DNA from: Haladaptatus sp. QDMS2
GTDB lineage: Archaea; Halobacteriota; Halobacteria; Halobacteriales; Halococcaceae
Reading direction: 5' to 3'
Assembly (NCBI RefSeq): GCF_029338295.1
Contig: NZ_CP119791.1
Location: 248,001 to 312,000 of the forward strand
DNA length: 64,000 bases
This document shows, in pieces, positions 43,602 through 52,584 of the stretch. A program made the translations under genes and the position numbers. A model generated the notes under the pieces. It was not told the DNA's origin. It saw only the letters and a program-made list of their open reading frames with translations, and made no database searches. How positions within the stretch are numbered: position 1 is the stretch's first letter; every line of letters begins with the position of its first letter.

Positions 43602-45914
43602 TCAGGCAGCAACCGTTTCGCCCTGTTCTACTGCCGATTCTGAGACTGTCACCGTGGTTCCGTTCACCGAATAGTCACCCGCGTAGGGGACCGTGACGCG
43701 GTAGGACCCGTCCGCTGCAGTTTCGACGGTTCGTTCGTACTCGAACGTCGCGCCGGGTATCGAGACGGATGTGGTGACCGTAACTTGCGAATCGGACGCT
43801 GCACCGCCCGTTATCGTCGCGCCCGGCACGAGTCTGAACGCTTTCGTGTCGCCGCTTTCGGTACTGAAAATCGCCTGATAGTGGGCAACACCGGGGGCGG
43901 CCTCAGTCTGGGAGCCAAAGTGGTCGTGAAGCCGGCTCTGCATCGTTCCCGGCGGATAGTCCCGGTCTTCGGTCACGACGAACCCGACGCGGTTGCTGAG
44001 TTTGCCGTACCACTCGCTGGCGTTCGACCCGCGCACGAACGGCGTGTAGGTGGACTGGGCGTAGCCGTAGGAGCGCGACTCGCCGTTCACGAAGTAGTTG
44101 TACGCCCGATTCGTGCCCCACCGGGACAACACGAAGTTCTGTGGATACGCCATTCCCTCTTCTTCGGCGTAGGTGTCGATAGCCTGGGCCGTCTCGAACA
44201 GGTCTCCGTCTGCGGTTACCTGGTTCATCTTCACCGGCACCTGGACGAGGCTCAGGCTGGCGACGATGAGAAAGAGCGCGACCAACGAGGCGACGCCCCG
44301 CGAGTCCGGAATCTCGACTGACTCGGGGACGCTCGGTTTCGAGTCGCGGAAGGGGACGGGACGGCGCGCCAGGTCGACGCGCTCTGCGAGGTGGACGAAG
44401 CCGAGTCCGGCGAACACGGCGGTCACCGCCGCCATCTCGCCGACGAACCGAATCTGGAAGCCGGCGAGCACGAAGAAGTAGCCTGCGTACACGGCGGGGG
44501 CGACCCACTCTGGGCGATGCTTTCGATAACTCGCGAGCGCGGCCCACCCGACGTACGGGAGGGCGAGTGCAAGGATGAAGCCGAACAACAGGAGAAAGCC
44601 CATCGAGTCGCCGCTGAACAGCGATTCGGTCTCGACGATGTCCCGCGGGGCGACGAACAGGGCCAGCTCACTCACGAGTTTCGCCCAGTAATCGGGCAGT
44701 AGCGCCCGGAAGGCGAGGACGCCGACCACGCCGCCGACCGCTTCGAGACCGGCGAGAGCCGTCGCTGGCAGGTCGGCGCGGAAGGTGAGTTCGGCGACGC
44801 TCAGGACGAAGAGGACGGCGACGAACAGGAGGGCGGGAGCGAAGGCTACCTGTTCAGAGTGCCAGCCGAAACTCGCGTGACCGGCAGCGGCAAGGAGCGC
44901 CCCGACCAGCAGGCCGACGACGAGACCGAGATTCGACGCGAGGGGCGACTGACCGGCGCGAACGTCAGAGAGCACCCGAAACGCAACGTACAGGCCGAGT
45001 GGGACGATGAGCAGCGGGCCGGCCTCCCACGCGAGCGTCTGGCCCGCGAGTGCGACGCCGAGGGCGAGCGTTGCGGCCCACGACTTCGGGGTTGATTTCA
45101 GGTCCGCGAGGCTTCCCCGGCGGGCGAGGACGACGACGGCGAGTATGGTGAGCGCCAGCCATGGGTAGTCGAAGGCGTGGTGGTCTGCGAATCCGAGGGC
45201 CGTCCGCAGAGCGTGGCCGGGGATGAGCGCGAGCAGGAGGACGCTCGCGAGGCCGACGCGCCGGTCGTCGGTCAGTTCGACGGCGAGCAGGTAGACGAGC
45301 GCGCCGGTGACGACGGCGCTGACGACGGGGTACCACGCCATGACGGGGCCGACGGCGTCCATCCCGCCGAACAGCGACGAGAGCCACCAGAGGGTGGCGA
45401 CGAACAGCGGTTCCCCCATCGCGACGGTATCCGGCATTGCCGACAGCGCGGCGAAATCGAACAGACCGCCTGCATCGACGACCAGTTTCTCTACCCAGTA
45501 GCGGTAGAAGTAGGGGTCGTTCGCGCCGAGGACGACGTGGCCGTCGCGAAATACACGGGTGACAAACAACGAGCGAACGAGCGCGAGAAAACCGAGCGCC
45601 CCGACGAGCATGCCAACAGCGCGGCGTTCGACTGTCGGGAGCGAAAGTGAGATCGCAGGCGTCGTAGATGCGGGCGTCGATTCGCCGCGCAGGGCGGCTT
45701 CGACGGCCGTCGGGTCGGCGAGGCGGTACTCGCCGTCGTGTTTCTCGACGATGTTGCGGGAGACGACTTCGCCGAACGTGCCCGAGTCGAGGGGGATGTC
45801 CGCGAACGTCCACGTCTCGTGCTGTCTGTCGATAGCCAGCAGCTGCTCCAGTGACTCGGCCACCTCCGGCCGTGAGTCGAGGAGGTCGGCAGTCGCCTCG
45901 CGCACGTCGGTCAT
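43602..45914 (-). CDS. STT3/AglB-like (GT66) membrane protein, atypical
   Basis: The 770-residue protein has an N-terminal soluble domain of about 100 residues, then about 12-13 membrane segments and a C-terminal domain of about 180 residues. GANDPYFYRYWVEKLV and GEPLFVATLWW early on, and TALGFADHHAFDYPWL, resemble the STT3 external loops. The STT3 hallmark WWDYG is absent: the corresponding place reads SRWGTNRAYNYF (about 597-608). It may be a divergent oligosaccharyltransferase or another GT-C enzyme. The start MTDVREATADLL (45914) is preferred because the longer upstream frame runs into the trmY region. Confidence 0.7.
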   Translation of the reverse strand: MTDVREATADLLDSRPEVAESLEQLLAIDRQHETWTFADIPLDSGTFGEVVSRNIVEKHDGEYRLADPTAVEAALRGESTPASTTPAISLSLPTVERRAVGMLVGALGFLALVRSLFVTRVFRDGHVVLGANDPYFYRYWVEKLVVDAGGLFDFAALSAMPDTVAMGEPLFVATLWWLSSLFGGMDAVGPVMAWYPVVSAVVTGALVYLLAVELTDDRRVGLASVLLLALIPGHALRTALGFADHHAFDYPWLALTILAVVVLARRGSLADLKSTPKSWAATLALGVALAGQTLAWEAGPLLIVPLGLYVAFRVLSDVRAGQSPLASNLGLVVGLLVGALLAAAGHASFGWHSEQVAFAPALLFVAVLFVLSVAELTFRADLPATALAGLEAVGGVVGVLAFRALLPDYWAKLVSELALFVAPRDIVETESLFSGDSMGFLLLFGFILALALPYVGWAALASYRKHRPEWVAPAVYAGYFFVLAGFQIRFVGEMAAVTAVFAGLGFVHLAERVDLARRPVPFRDSKPSVPESVEIPDSRGVASLVALFLIVASLSLVQVPVKMNQVTADGDLFETAQAIDTYAEEEGMAYPQNFVLSRWGTNRAYNYFVNGESRSYGYAQSTYTPFVRGSNASEWYGKLSNRVGFVVTEDRDYPPGTMQSRLHDHFGSQTEAAPGVAHYQAIFSTESGDTKAFRLVPGATITGGAASDSQVTVTTSVSIPGATFEYERTVETAADGSYRVTVPYAGDYSVNGTTVTVSESAVEQGETVAA

Positions 45915-45998
45915 TAGCTCGAAAATACCGGGTAACTCGAATAAATGTGCCGGGAACGTTCGACGCACGTATGACGGTTCACGGACTTGTGTCCAGTA

Positions 45999-46595
45999 AT
46001 GCGCCAGTTCATCATCCTCGGCCACGACGCGCCGACGACCCCTGATTTCTCGCTCGACGACCTCGCCGGCGGCGCGGGCCGCCTCGACGTGCTCTGTCGG
46101 TGCGTCAACTCGGCGTTCTTCCTGTCTCACGACATTCGAAAGGACGTCCGCGTCTACCTCGTCTTGCAGGACGAACTGACGATTCGCTTCGAGGGGAGCG
46201 AACTGCGCCGACTCAACCCCGACGAACGTTCGACAGCCGCACTCATCCGCAACGCCCTCGAAGAGAAGGAGAACGCCATCGGACACATGGAAGCCGAAGC
46301 CTCTCCCGGCGTCTATCTCTCGCGACGGGGCTTCGAGCCGATTCTCGAAACCGCCGCCCGCGACGGCACCGTGGTCGAACTACACGAAGCCGGCGACCCA
46401 ATCGCCGACGCCGCCGTCCCCGAGAATCCCGTGTTCGTCCTCTCTGACCACCACGACTTCACCGACGAGGAGGCCGCTTTGCTCTCGGAAGCTGCAGCCC
46501 AGCGCGTTCGCATCGGCCCGGCGGTGCTCCACGCCGACCACACCATCACCGTCGTCCACAATTTCCTCGACACCGACGGCTACTCGAAATACTAA
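45999..46595 (+). CDS. trmY: tRNA (pseudouridine(54)-N(1))-methyltransferase TrmY
   Basis: The 198-residue protein starts [49 protein letters not shown], with the characteristic SPOUT-class signature of archaeal TrmY. The C-terminal knot has [12 protein letters not shown] and [13 protein letters not shown]. It methylates N1 of pseudouridine 54 in tRNA. Length fits the family. A tRNA gene follows 44 nt downstream on the same strand. Confidence 0.93.
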   Translation: MRQFIILGHDAPTTPDFSLDDLAGGAGRLDVLCRCVNSAFFLSHDIRKDVRVYLVLQDELTIRFEGSELRRLNPDERSTAALIRNALEEKENAIGHMEAEASPGVYLSRRGFEPILETAARDGTVVELHEAGDPIADAAVPENPVFVLSDHHDFTDEEAALLSEAAAQRVRIGPAVLHADHTITVVHNFLDTDGYSKY

Positions 46596-46639
46596 TTTCC
46601 GGAAGGATTAACAACAGCGGCGGCTATTGAAATAGCAGC

Positions 46640-46712
46640 GGGCCAGTGGGGTAGCCTGGTATCCTTCGGCCTTCGGGTGGCCGTAACCGCAGTTCGAATC
46701 TGCGCTGGCCCA
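46640..46712 (+). tRNA. tRNA-Pro (anticodon CGG)
   Basis: The acceptor stem GGGCCAG/CTGGCCC, D-arm, anticodon stem CGGCC/GGCCG with loop TTCGGGT (anticodon CGG), and T-arm CGCAG-TTCGAAT-CTGCG all pair, with discriminator A. There is no intron, and CCA is not encoded. Confidence 0.93.
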
Positions 46713-47027
46713 TTTTCCAGTCGCGCCGCTCACTTTCGAGCGGCGCGTCTGAAACTGACGCCGAGCAGATTCGAATCAGGGAGCGAGCGCAGCGAGCGAC
46801 CGTGGTTTGGAATCTACGATTCCAAAGCAGACCAGACGTGCTCGCTTCGCTGTGCACGTCTGGGCGTGGTTCGAATCTGCGCTGAGCGACCGGGGGGTGG
46901 AAGCGTACGCTTCCGAGCAACGAGTTGCGCGGGAATTCGAAGCTGCGCTGTCACCCAATCCAGACCCCTTTACTTCCACTCCACCCTTACCAATCCCTTT
47001 TACGCGAAAGCGCCCAACGCACACTCC
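46713..47027. other. 315-nt region with fragments of the tRNA-Pro 3' end
   Basis: GTTCGAATCTGCGCTG of the tRNA (46692-46707) recurs exactly at 46869-46884. A degenerate copy TTCGAAGCTGCGCTG is at 46936-46950, and a shorter piece is near 46770. Other short palindromes such as GGAATCTACGATTCC lie between. No gene is seen. The fragments resemble attachment-site scars. Confidence 0.55.
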
Positions 47028-47744
47028 ATGGATGGAATCGACGAGGAAATCGCCAGTGCAGACGAGAGTGCGGTCCAGCGGGACGAACTCGTCGAGGCGG
47101 TGACCGAACACGCGGGGCGGATTGCGCGGGAACTCGCGCTGCTCAAGGGTGGCGATTACGGGCAAGAGACGTTCGAGACGAGCAGCGGGGACTGGACGGT
47201 GAAGTTCGAGGCGGGGGCGCTCGACTACCTGCGATTCTCGGGGAAGAAGGGCGACATCTACGTCGTTTCGACGAAGCAGCCGCCGTCGCCGGACGACCTG
47301 CGCCTGGCGATGGAGGACTACGGGGCGTTCGTCCGGGCGTTCAACGACCACGTCGCCTCGTTCGAGGGCATGCTGGACGACGTGCCGACGGACTTTCCCG
47401 AGGTCGCTTCGACGGCGACGGTCGTCGAGGAGCGAGACAGAGTCGTTGCGCGGATTCGAGAGACGGCGAACGCGATTGCGGCCCAACTCCACCGGTTCAA
47501 CGGGACGGACTACGGGTCGTGGACGGCGCGCGTCGCCGGGAAACGCTGGGAGCTGAAGTGGGAGGGCGACCGGGCGTCGTACCTCCGCGTCGGCGGCGAG
47601 GGTGGGACGTATCTGGTGTCTCAGTACGAGCCGCCGTCGGCCCCGGACGTGAAGCGTCACGCGAAGGGCTTTCGTGAGTTCGTCGAGGCCTTCAACGACC
47701 ACGTGGATGAACTCGACGCGAGCCTTTCGCACGTCGAACTGTAA
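47028..47744 (+). CDS. Haloarchaeal protein with two tandem copies of a ~100-residue domain
   Basis: The 238-residue protein consists of two related halves. One runs from ELVEAVTEHAGRIARELALLKGGDYG to YGAFVRAFNDHVASFEGML, and the other from DRVVARIRETANAIAAQLHRFNGTDYG to FREFVEAFNDHVDELDASL. Shared landmarks are GxDYG, W-x-(V/L)-K, YLR, and FVxAFNDHV near the end of each. No membrane segments, signal or catalytic motif are visible. Function is unknown. The ATG at 47028 is the first one after the tRNA-proximal repeats and gives an acidic, complete domain. Confidence 0.8.
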   Translation: MDGIDEEIASADESAVQRDELVEAVTEHAGRIARELALLKGGDYGQETFETSSGDWTVKFEAGALDYLRFSGKKGDIYVVSTKQPPSPDDLRLAMEDYGAFVRAFNDHVASFEGMLDDVPTDFPEVASTATVVEERDRVVARIRETANAIAAQLHRFNGTDYGSWTARVAGKRWELKWEGDRASYLRVGGEGGTYLVSQYEPPSAPDVKRHAKGFREFVEAFNDHVDELDASLSHVEL

Positions 47745-47942
47745 CGAACGAGCGTGGCAGAAAATCGCACGATAATGCGGGGTTGACGCATCACGATTCT
47801 GTCCTTACGTCGCCCATAATAATGGGTGTAGCCGGACTGCTCACAGGCAATGACTGCGTTCGCTCCGAGAGGGTCCCGTCTCTCCCCCCTGTCCCCCCTG
47901 CTGTCTTCGGTGCCGGCCCGAATCGAGGTGGCGCGATAGCCC

Positions 47943-49622
47943 ATGTCGACGCCGCCCCGCTCGCGGACCCGTGATTCGCTGCTGCCGAGCTTTCGCCAGC
48001 ACACGGTGACGTGGACCGACGTGAGGTGGCTCTCGCTCGCGGTGCTCGCCGCGGCGACCATCTACGCGTCCTACCTCGCGACCCACCAGTACCCGGCGTA
48101 CGTCGGGGGCCTGTACATCGCGATTTCTGACCAAATCATCGCTCACGGCTACGCGCTGCCAGAGCGCATTCCCGGCTACACCGCCGATGGCGTCCCGTTC
48201 GCGTATCCGCCGTTCATGTTCTACGTCTACGCGGTGATTCGCGACCTGTTCGGCGTCGATGCCATCACGCTCACCCGCCTCATCCCCGGAGCCGTATTGA
48301 CGTTCATGATCGTGCCGTACTACTTCCTCGCACGCCATCTGCTCGACTCGAAACGGCAGGCGGGGCTCGCTTCGGTCATCTTTGCGGGTGCGCCAGCCGT
48401 GCTTCGCTGGCACCTGTCGGCCGGTGGCATCGTCCGCGCTCCCGCGGTCACCATCGCGCTGCTCGGTGCGTACACCGGGATTCGGCTGTTCCAGACGGGC
48501 GACCGTCGCTGGATCGTTCCCGGGATGGCGCTGTTCGGTATCGAAGTGCTCACGCACCCGACCTACACCGTCTTTTTCGCCTTCACCTACCTGCTCGCCT
48601 ACGCCGCCTTCGACCGGTCGATTCAGGGCCTCGTCTACGGCGCAATCGTCGCCGGCGGTGGTATCCTACTGGCCGCGCCGTGGTGGCTCCAGATTTTCGC
48701 CACGCACGGACCGGACATCTTCCTGCAGGCGTCGGGAACCCACACCGGTCTCTTCGGCGGGTGGCACCGCATCTATTGGCAGTTCGTCATCCCGCTCAAG
48801 GAGAAAGACATCACGTCGGTGTTCTACCTCGCCGTCTTCATCGCCTCGGCGTACGCGCTCTACCGGAAACGCTACTTCCTCGCCGTCTGGGCGATTGGCG
48901 CGAGTTATCTCCTCGGCAAAGACCGATTCCTGTTCATCGGCGGCGCGATGCTCATCGCGTTCCTCGTCTACGACGGCGTCCTGCCCGCTATCCAGACGTT
49001 CCTCAGCGAGCGTACGTCCCGGCCTGACCTGTATCGGGTCGTCTCGGTCGCCGTCGTCGCGCTCGTCATGCTCACCGCGGTCGGCACGGGCGTCGCCTTC
49101 GCGACGAGTACGCTGCAGACCGAGTACGACCACAGCGCGGCCCAGCCAGCGACGATGGACACCTACGACCGCGAGGCGATGGCGTGGATGGAGGCGAACA
49201 CCGCGTCCGACTCGACGTTCGTCGTGATGGGTGACACCGCAGAGTGGGTGCCCTTATTCACCGACCGGACGATACTCATCGGGCCATGGGGGGTGGAGTG
49301 GACTACCTCCGCGAACTACTACTGGGAAGTGGAGTACTACAAGGCCATCTCCAACTGCGGGAGCGCGAGCTGCGTGACCCAGCTGCTCGCCTTCGGCGAC
49401 CGCCACCCGGACTACATCTACGTGCCGAAAGACGACTACACCGTCCGAGGCAAGGAGCGCGAGACGACGACAAATATGGAGCACTCCCTGCTGGAGTCCC
49501 CGCGCTACGACCTGGCCTACGAGAACGAGGGCGTCCTCATCTTCGAGGTGTCTCGGTCTGCGACCCAGTCCTCCGGTGACGAGACCGACGCGACATCCTC
49601 GCCGGACGGCCCCGGCCGATAG
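47943..49622 (+). CDS. GT-C-like polytopic membrane protein
   Basis: The 559-residue protein has about 10-11 membrane segments in its first 380 residues and a C-terminal soluble domain. Early loop motifs GGLYIAISDQI and TADGVPFAYPPFMFYVYAV resemble GT-C transferases acting on lipid-linked sugars. The C-terminal domain has MAWMEANTASDSTFVVMGDTAEWVPLFTDR, often found in archaeal GT-C proteins. It could add a sugar from a polyprenyl-phosphate donor outside the membrane. It differs from both the 3364/13374 pair and the STT3-like protein. Confidence 0.75.
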   Translation: MSTPPRSRTRDSLLPSFRQHTVTWTDVRWLSLAVLAAATIYASYLATHQYPAYVGGLYIAISDQIIAHGYALPERIPGYTADGVPFAYPPFMFYVYAVIRDLFGVDAITLTRLIPGAVLTFMIVPYYFLARHLLDSKRQAGLASVIFAGAPAVLRWHLSAGGIVRAPAVTIALLGAYTGIRLFQTGDRRWIVPGMALFGIEVLTHPTYTVFFAFTYLLAYAAFDRSIQGLVYGAIVAGGGILLAAPWWLQIFATHGPDIFLQASGTHTGLFGGWHRIYWQFVIPLKEKDITSVFYLAVFIASAYALYRKRYFLAVWAIGASYLLGKDRFLFIGGAMLIAFLVYDGVLPAIQTFLSERTSRPDLYRVVSVAVVALVMLTAVGTGVAFATSTLQTEYDHSAAQPATMDTYDREAMAWMEANTASDSTFVVMGDTAEWVPLFTDRTILIGPWGVEWTTSANYYWEVEYYKAISNCGSASCVTQLLAFGDRHPDYIYVPKDDYTVRGKERETTTNMEHSLLESPRYDLAYENEGVLIFEVSRSATQSSGDETDATSSPDGPGR

Positions 49623-49661
49623 TCAGATGCGTTTTTAGGGGTGGCTGTTGTCCACTGTGAC

Positions 49662-50453
49662 GTGACAGCTACGTCTCCTGACGCCGACCGGGCACTGTCG
49701 GTCGCTCGCGAGGCGGCGATGGCGGGCGGAAACGTCGCACTTTCCGCCTTCCGGACGCCGCTTCGGATAACGCCGAAAGCGAGCAAAATGGACCCGGTGA
49801 CGCAAGCCGATATCGACGCCCAGTCTCGTGTCGTCGAAGTTATCCACGACGCCTTCCCCGACCACACCATCGTCGGCGAGGAGGGCGACCAGTTGAAAGC
49901 CATCCCCGAGACGGGCCACGCCTGGGTAATCGACCCCATCGACGGGACGAACAACTTCACCCACGGCAACCGCATCTGGGCGACGTGTCTCGCCTACGTG
50001 GTGGATGGGACCCCACAGGTCGCCGTGACCCGCCTTCCCGCTTTCGGTGACGAGTACGTCGCGGCCTCGGAAACGCTCCGCGACAACGACCCCGTGCGCG
50101 TGAGCACCCGCGACGACCCCGAGTTCTGTACCGTCTCGCTCACGTTCGGTCTCCAGCGCGAGCACCGCCCCCTGTTCGGGGACGTCTCGCGTAATCTGCT
50201 CGAAACGTTCGGCGACCTCCGGCGGTTTGGCACCGGGCAGGTTTCGCTCGCGATGGTCGCGGCGGGCGAACTCGATGGGGCCGTCTCCGCGGTTCACCTC
50301 TCGCCATGGGACACCGTCGCCGGCGTCCATCTCGTCGAACAGGCGGGCGGGAAAGTGACCGACATCAACGGCAATCCGTGGCGCTGGGACGCAGACGGCC
50401 TCGTCGCCTCGAATGGCGAGATTCACGACGACCTGCTCTCGATTATCCCCTGA
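49662..50453 (+). CDS. Inositol monophosphatase / fructose-1,6-bisphosphatase-like protein
   Basis: The 263-residue protein has the metal-binding GEEGD and DPIDGTNNF motifs and the late SPWDTVAGVHLVEQAGG motif of the inositol monophosphatase superfamily. It should hydrolyse a sugar or inositol phosphate in the cytoplasm, and in archaea it may act as fructose-1,6-bisphosphatase. The GTG at 49662 is preferred to an upstream GTG at 49641 because a TTTTTAGG box then lies about 27 nt upstream. Confidence 0.88.
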   Translation: MTATSPDADRALSVAREAAMAGGNVALSAFRTPLRITPKASKMDPVTQADIDAQSRVVEVIHDAFPDHTIVGEEGDQLKAIPETGHAWVIDPIDGTNNFTHGNRIWATCLAYVVDGTPQVAVTRLPAFGDEYVAASETLRDNDPVRVSTRDDPEFCTVSLTFGLQREHRPLFGDVSRNLLETFGDLRRFGTGQVSLAMVAAGELDGAVSAVHLSPWDTVAGVHLVEQAGGKVTDINGNPWRWDADGLVASNGEIHDDLLSIIP

Positions 50454-50483
50454 TTTTTCACCCCGCTCGTCTTACTCCCGACG

Positions 50484-51029
50484 ATGACCGACGACCCGCT
50501 CGAATGGGAAACGCTCGCCTCCGAAACGGCCTACACCTGTCCCGGCTTCGACGTCACCCACGAGGACGTCCGCTTGCCAGACGGCACGGAGACGGATTTC
50601 GATTTTCTCTCAGAACCGCCCGCCGTCGTTATTCTCCCGTTTACGCCGGAGGGCGACGTGGTGCTCATCGAGGAGTGGCGACAAGCCGTAAAGCGCGTGA
50701 ACAGAGGGATTCCGGCGGGCACGATGGAGCCAGCAGACGACGACCCGGCGATGGCCGCCCACCGCGAACTCGAAGAGGAGACGGGCCACGAGGCAGCCCG
50801 CGTCGAACACCTCACGACGGTCGAACCGGCCAATGGTATCGCGAACGCGGTGCATCACTACTTCGTCGCGTACGACTGTCACCCCGCGAGCGAGCAGAAG
50901 CTGGACTTCAACGAATCGATTCGCGTCGTCACCGAATCCTACGACGACCTCCTCGCCGCGGTTGGCGCAGGTGAGATTCGAGACGGGCGGGCCGTCCTCG
51001 GGACGCTCTACTACGAGCAGTTCGCCTGA
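50484..51029 (+). CDS. NUDIX hydrolase
   Basis: The 181-residue protein has a NUDIX box of the form G-x-x-E then [11 protein letters not shown] (residues 94-104). It resembles ADP-ribose pyrophosphatase types, with AGTMEPADD preceding. It hydrolyses a nucleoside diphosphate linked to another group, and the substrate is unknown. It starts 30 nt after the inositol monophosphatase-like gene. Confidence 0.9.
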   Translation: MTDDPLEWETLASETAYTCPGFDVTHEDVRLPDGTETDFDFLSEPPAVVILPFTPEGDVVLIEEWRQAVKRVNRGIPAGTMEPADDDPAMAAHRELEEETGHEAARVEHLTTVEPANGIANAVHHYFVAYDCHPASEQKLDFNESIRVVTESYDDLLAAVGAGEIRDGRAVLGTLYYEQFA

Positions 51030-51081
51030 CCGCCATCTCCGGAACGGAATTTGTATCCCTGCTCCGTCGAAGTTTCGGACA

Positions 51082-52584
51082 ATGCGCGATATCTTCGAGG
51101 TCCGCGACACCGACGCCGCGGGCCGCATTGGGCGACTTTCGGTTCCCCGGGCGGGCGTCACGGTGGAGACACCGGCGCTCCTTCCGGTGGTGAATCCGAA
51201 CCGCCAGACGGTCGCTCCGTCTCGACTCGAATCTGAGTTCGGTGCGGAGATTCTCATCACGAACAGCTACATCATCTACAAGAGCGACCCCGTCCGCGAG
51301 CAGGCCCTCGACGTTGGCCTCCACGAACTGCTCGATTTCGACGGTGCCATCATGACCGACTCTGGCTCGTTCCAACTCGCGGAATACGGCGAGATTAGCG
51401 TCGATACCGAGGAAATCCTCCAGTTCCAGCACGACATCGGCTCGGATATCGGGACACCCGTAGACATCCCCACGCCACCGGATGTAGCCCGCGAGCAGGC
51501 AGCAGAGGAACTCGCCATCACACAGGAACGCCTCGAATTCGCCGAAACCGTCGAAGTTGGCGACATGCTCGTGAACGCGCCGGTGCAGGGGTCTACGTAC
51601 CCGGACCTGCGCAAAGCGGCCGCAGAACACGCCTACGGCACCTCTCTCGACGTGTTCCCGGTCGGGGCCGTCGTGCCGCTGATGAACGCCTACCGCTTCG
51701 ACGACATGGTTGACGCCATCGCCGCCGCGAAGGAAGGACTCGGCGCTGACGCACCGGTTCACCTGTTCGGCGCGGGTCACCCGATGATGTTCGCCCTCGC
51801 CGTGGCGATGGGTTGTGACCTGTTCGACTCCGCCGCATACGCTCTCTACGCCCGCGACGGGCGCTATCTCACGGTTCGCGGGACCAAGCACTTCGACGAA
51901 CTCGACTACTTCCCGTGTTCGTGTCCCGTCTGCACCGAGTACACGCCCGCAGACCTCGAACAGGTGTCGAACAAGGAACGCGAACGCCTGCTCGCCGAAC
52001 ACAACCTCCACGTCTCCTTCGAGGAGATTCGCACCATCAAACAGGCCATCCGCCGCGGGTCGCTCATGGAACTGGTCGAGATGCGTGCGCGCTCCCACCC
52101 GGCGATGCTCGACGGCTACCGGGCGATGCTCGCCCACGCAGACCTGCTCGAAGCGTCCGACCCGGCCACAAAGGACGCCTTCTTCTATCTCTCCTCGGAG
52201 AGCGCGTACCGGCCGGAGGTCGTGCGTCACCACAAGCGGCTCGCCCGACTATCACCAGAGGGCCACGTCCTGCTCACGGAAGCAGGCTCGTCCGACAACT
52301 ACGACGAGTCGTGGCGACTGCTCCCGCCGTTCGGCCCGTTCCCGCTCGCCCTGCGCGAGACGTACCCGGTCACCGCTGAGGTGCCAGACCGCATCGACGA
52401 CGAGGCCTACCGACAGGCCGTCGTCGGCATCCAGAAACTCGTCGCGGCGAACCCCAACACCGAGTTCACGGTCGCCCACAAGGGCTGGCCCGCAGACATC
52501 GTTGCGGGCGTCCCTCCGGGCGTCGACGTCGTAGACTTAGAATCGATGGACAAAAGCGGTGAGGAGACGGAGGATGACCAATGA
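51082..52584 (+). CDS. tgtA: tRNA-guanine(15) transglycosylase (archaeosine), TgtA
   Basis: The 500-residue enzyme exchanges guanine 15 of tRNA for preQ0, the first step of archaeosine formation. The catalytic Asp is visible in [13 protein letters not shown] (D93), and the zinc-binding PCSCPVC is near residue 275. The start [17 protein letters not shown] is preferred over a longer frame that runs back through the NUDIX gene. Its last codons overlap the start of arcS (ATGA), so both are co-translated. Confidence 0.95.
   Translation: MRDIFEVRDTDAAGRIGRLSVPRAGVTVETPALLPVVNPNRQTVAPSRLESEFGAEILITNSYIIYKSDPVREQALDVGLHELLDFDGAIMTDSGSFQLAEYGEISVDTEEILQFQHDIGSDIGTPVDIPTPPDVAREQAAEELAITQERLEFAETVEVGDMLVNAPVQGSTYPDLRKAAAEHAYGTSLDVFPVGAVVPLMNAYRFDDMVDAIAAAKEGLGADAPVHLFGAGHPMMFALAVAMGCDLFDSAAYALYARDGRYLTVRGTKHFDELDYFPCSCPVCTEYTPADLEQVSNKERERLLAEHNLHVSFEEIRTIKQAIRRGSLMELVEMRARSHPAMLDGYRAMLAHADLLEASDPATKDAFFYLSSESAYRPEVVRHHKRLARLSPEGHVLLTEAGSSDNYDESWRLLPPFGPFPLALRETYPVTAEVPDRIDDEAYRQAVVGIQKLVAANPNTEFTVAHKGWPADIVAGVPPGVDVVDLESMDKSGEETEDDQ

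Noticed and set aside
45915-46286. N-terminal extension of the STT3-like gene to 46286
   Set aside because: It would overlap most of trmY on the opposite strand. The extension lacks haloarchaeal protein character, and the ATG at 45914 gives a complete protein with a TATA-like box upstream.
46677-47027. Upstream extension of the duplicated-domain protein through the tRNA-proximal region
   Set aside because: It would start inside the tRNA gene and include the tRNA-derived repeats. The extension shows no domain.
50929-52233. A 434-codon minus-strand frame over tgtA
   Set aside because: It is antisense to a clearly recognised essential-type gene, and its composition is that of a shadow.
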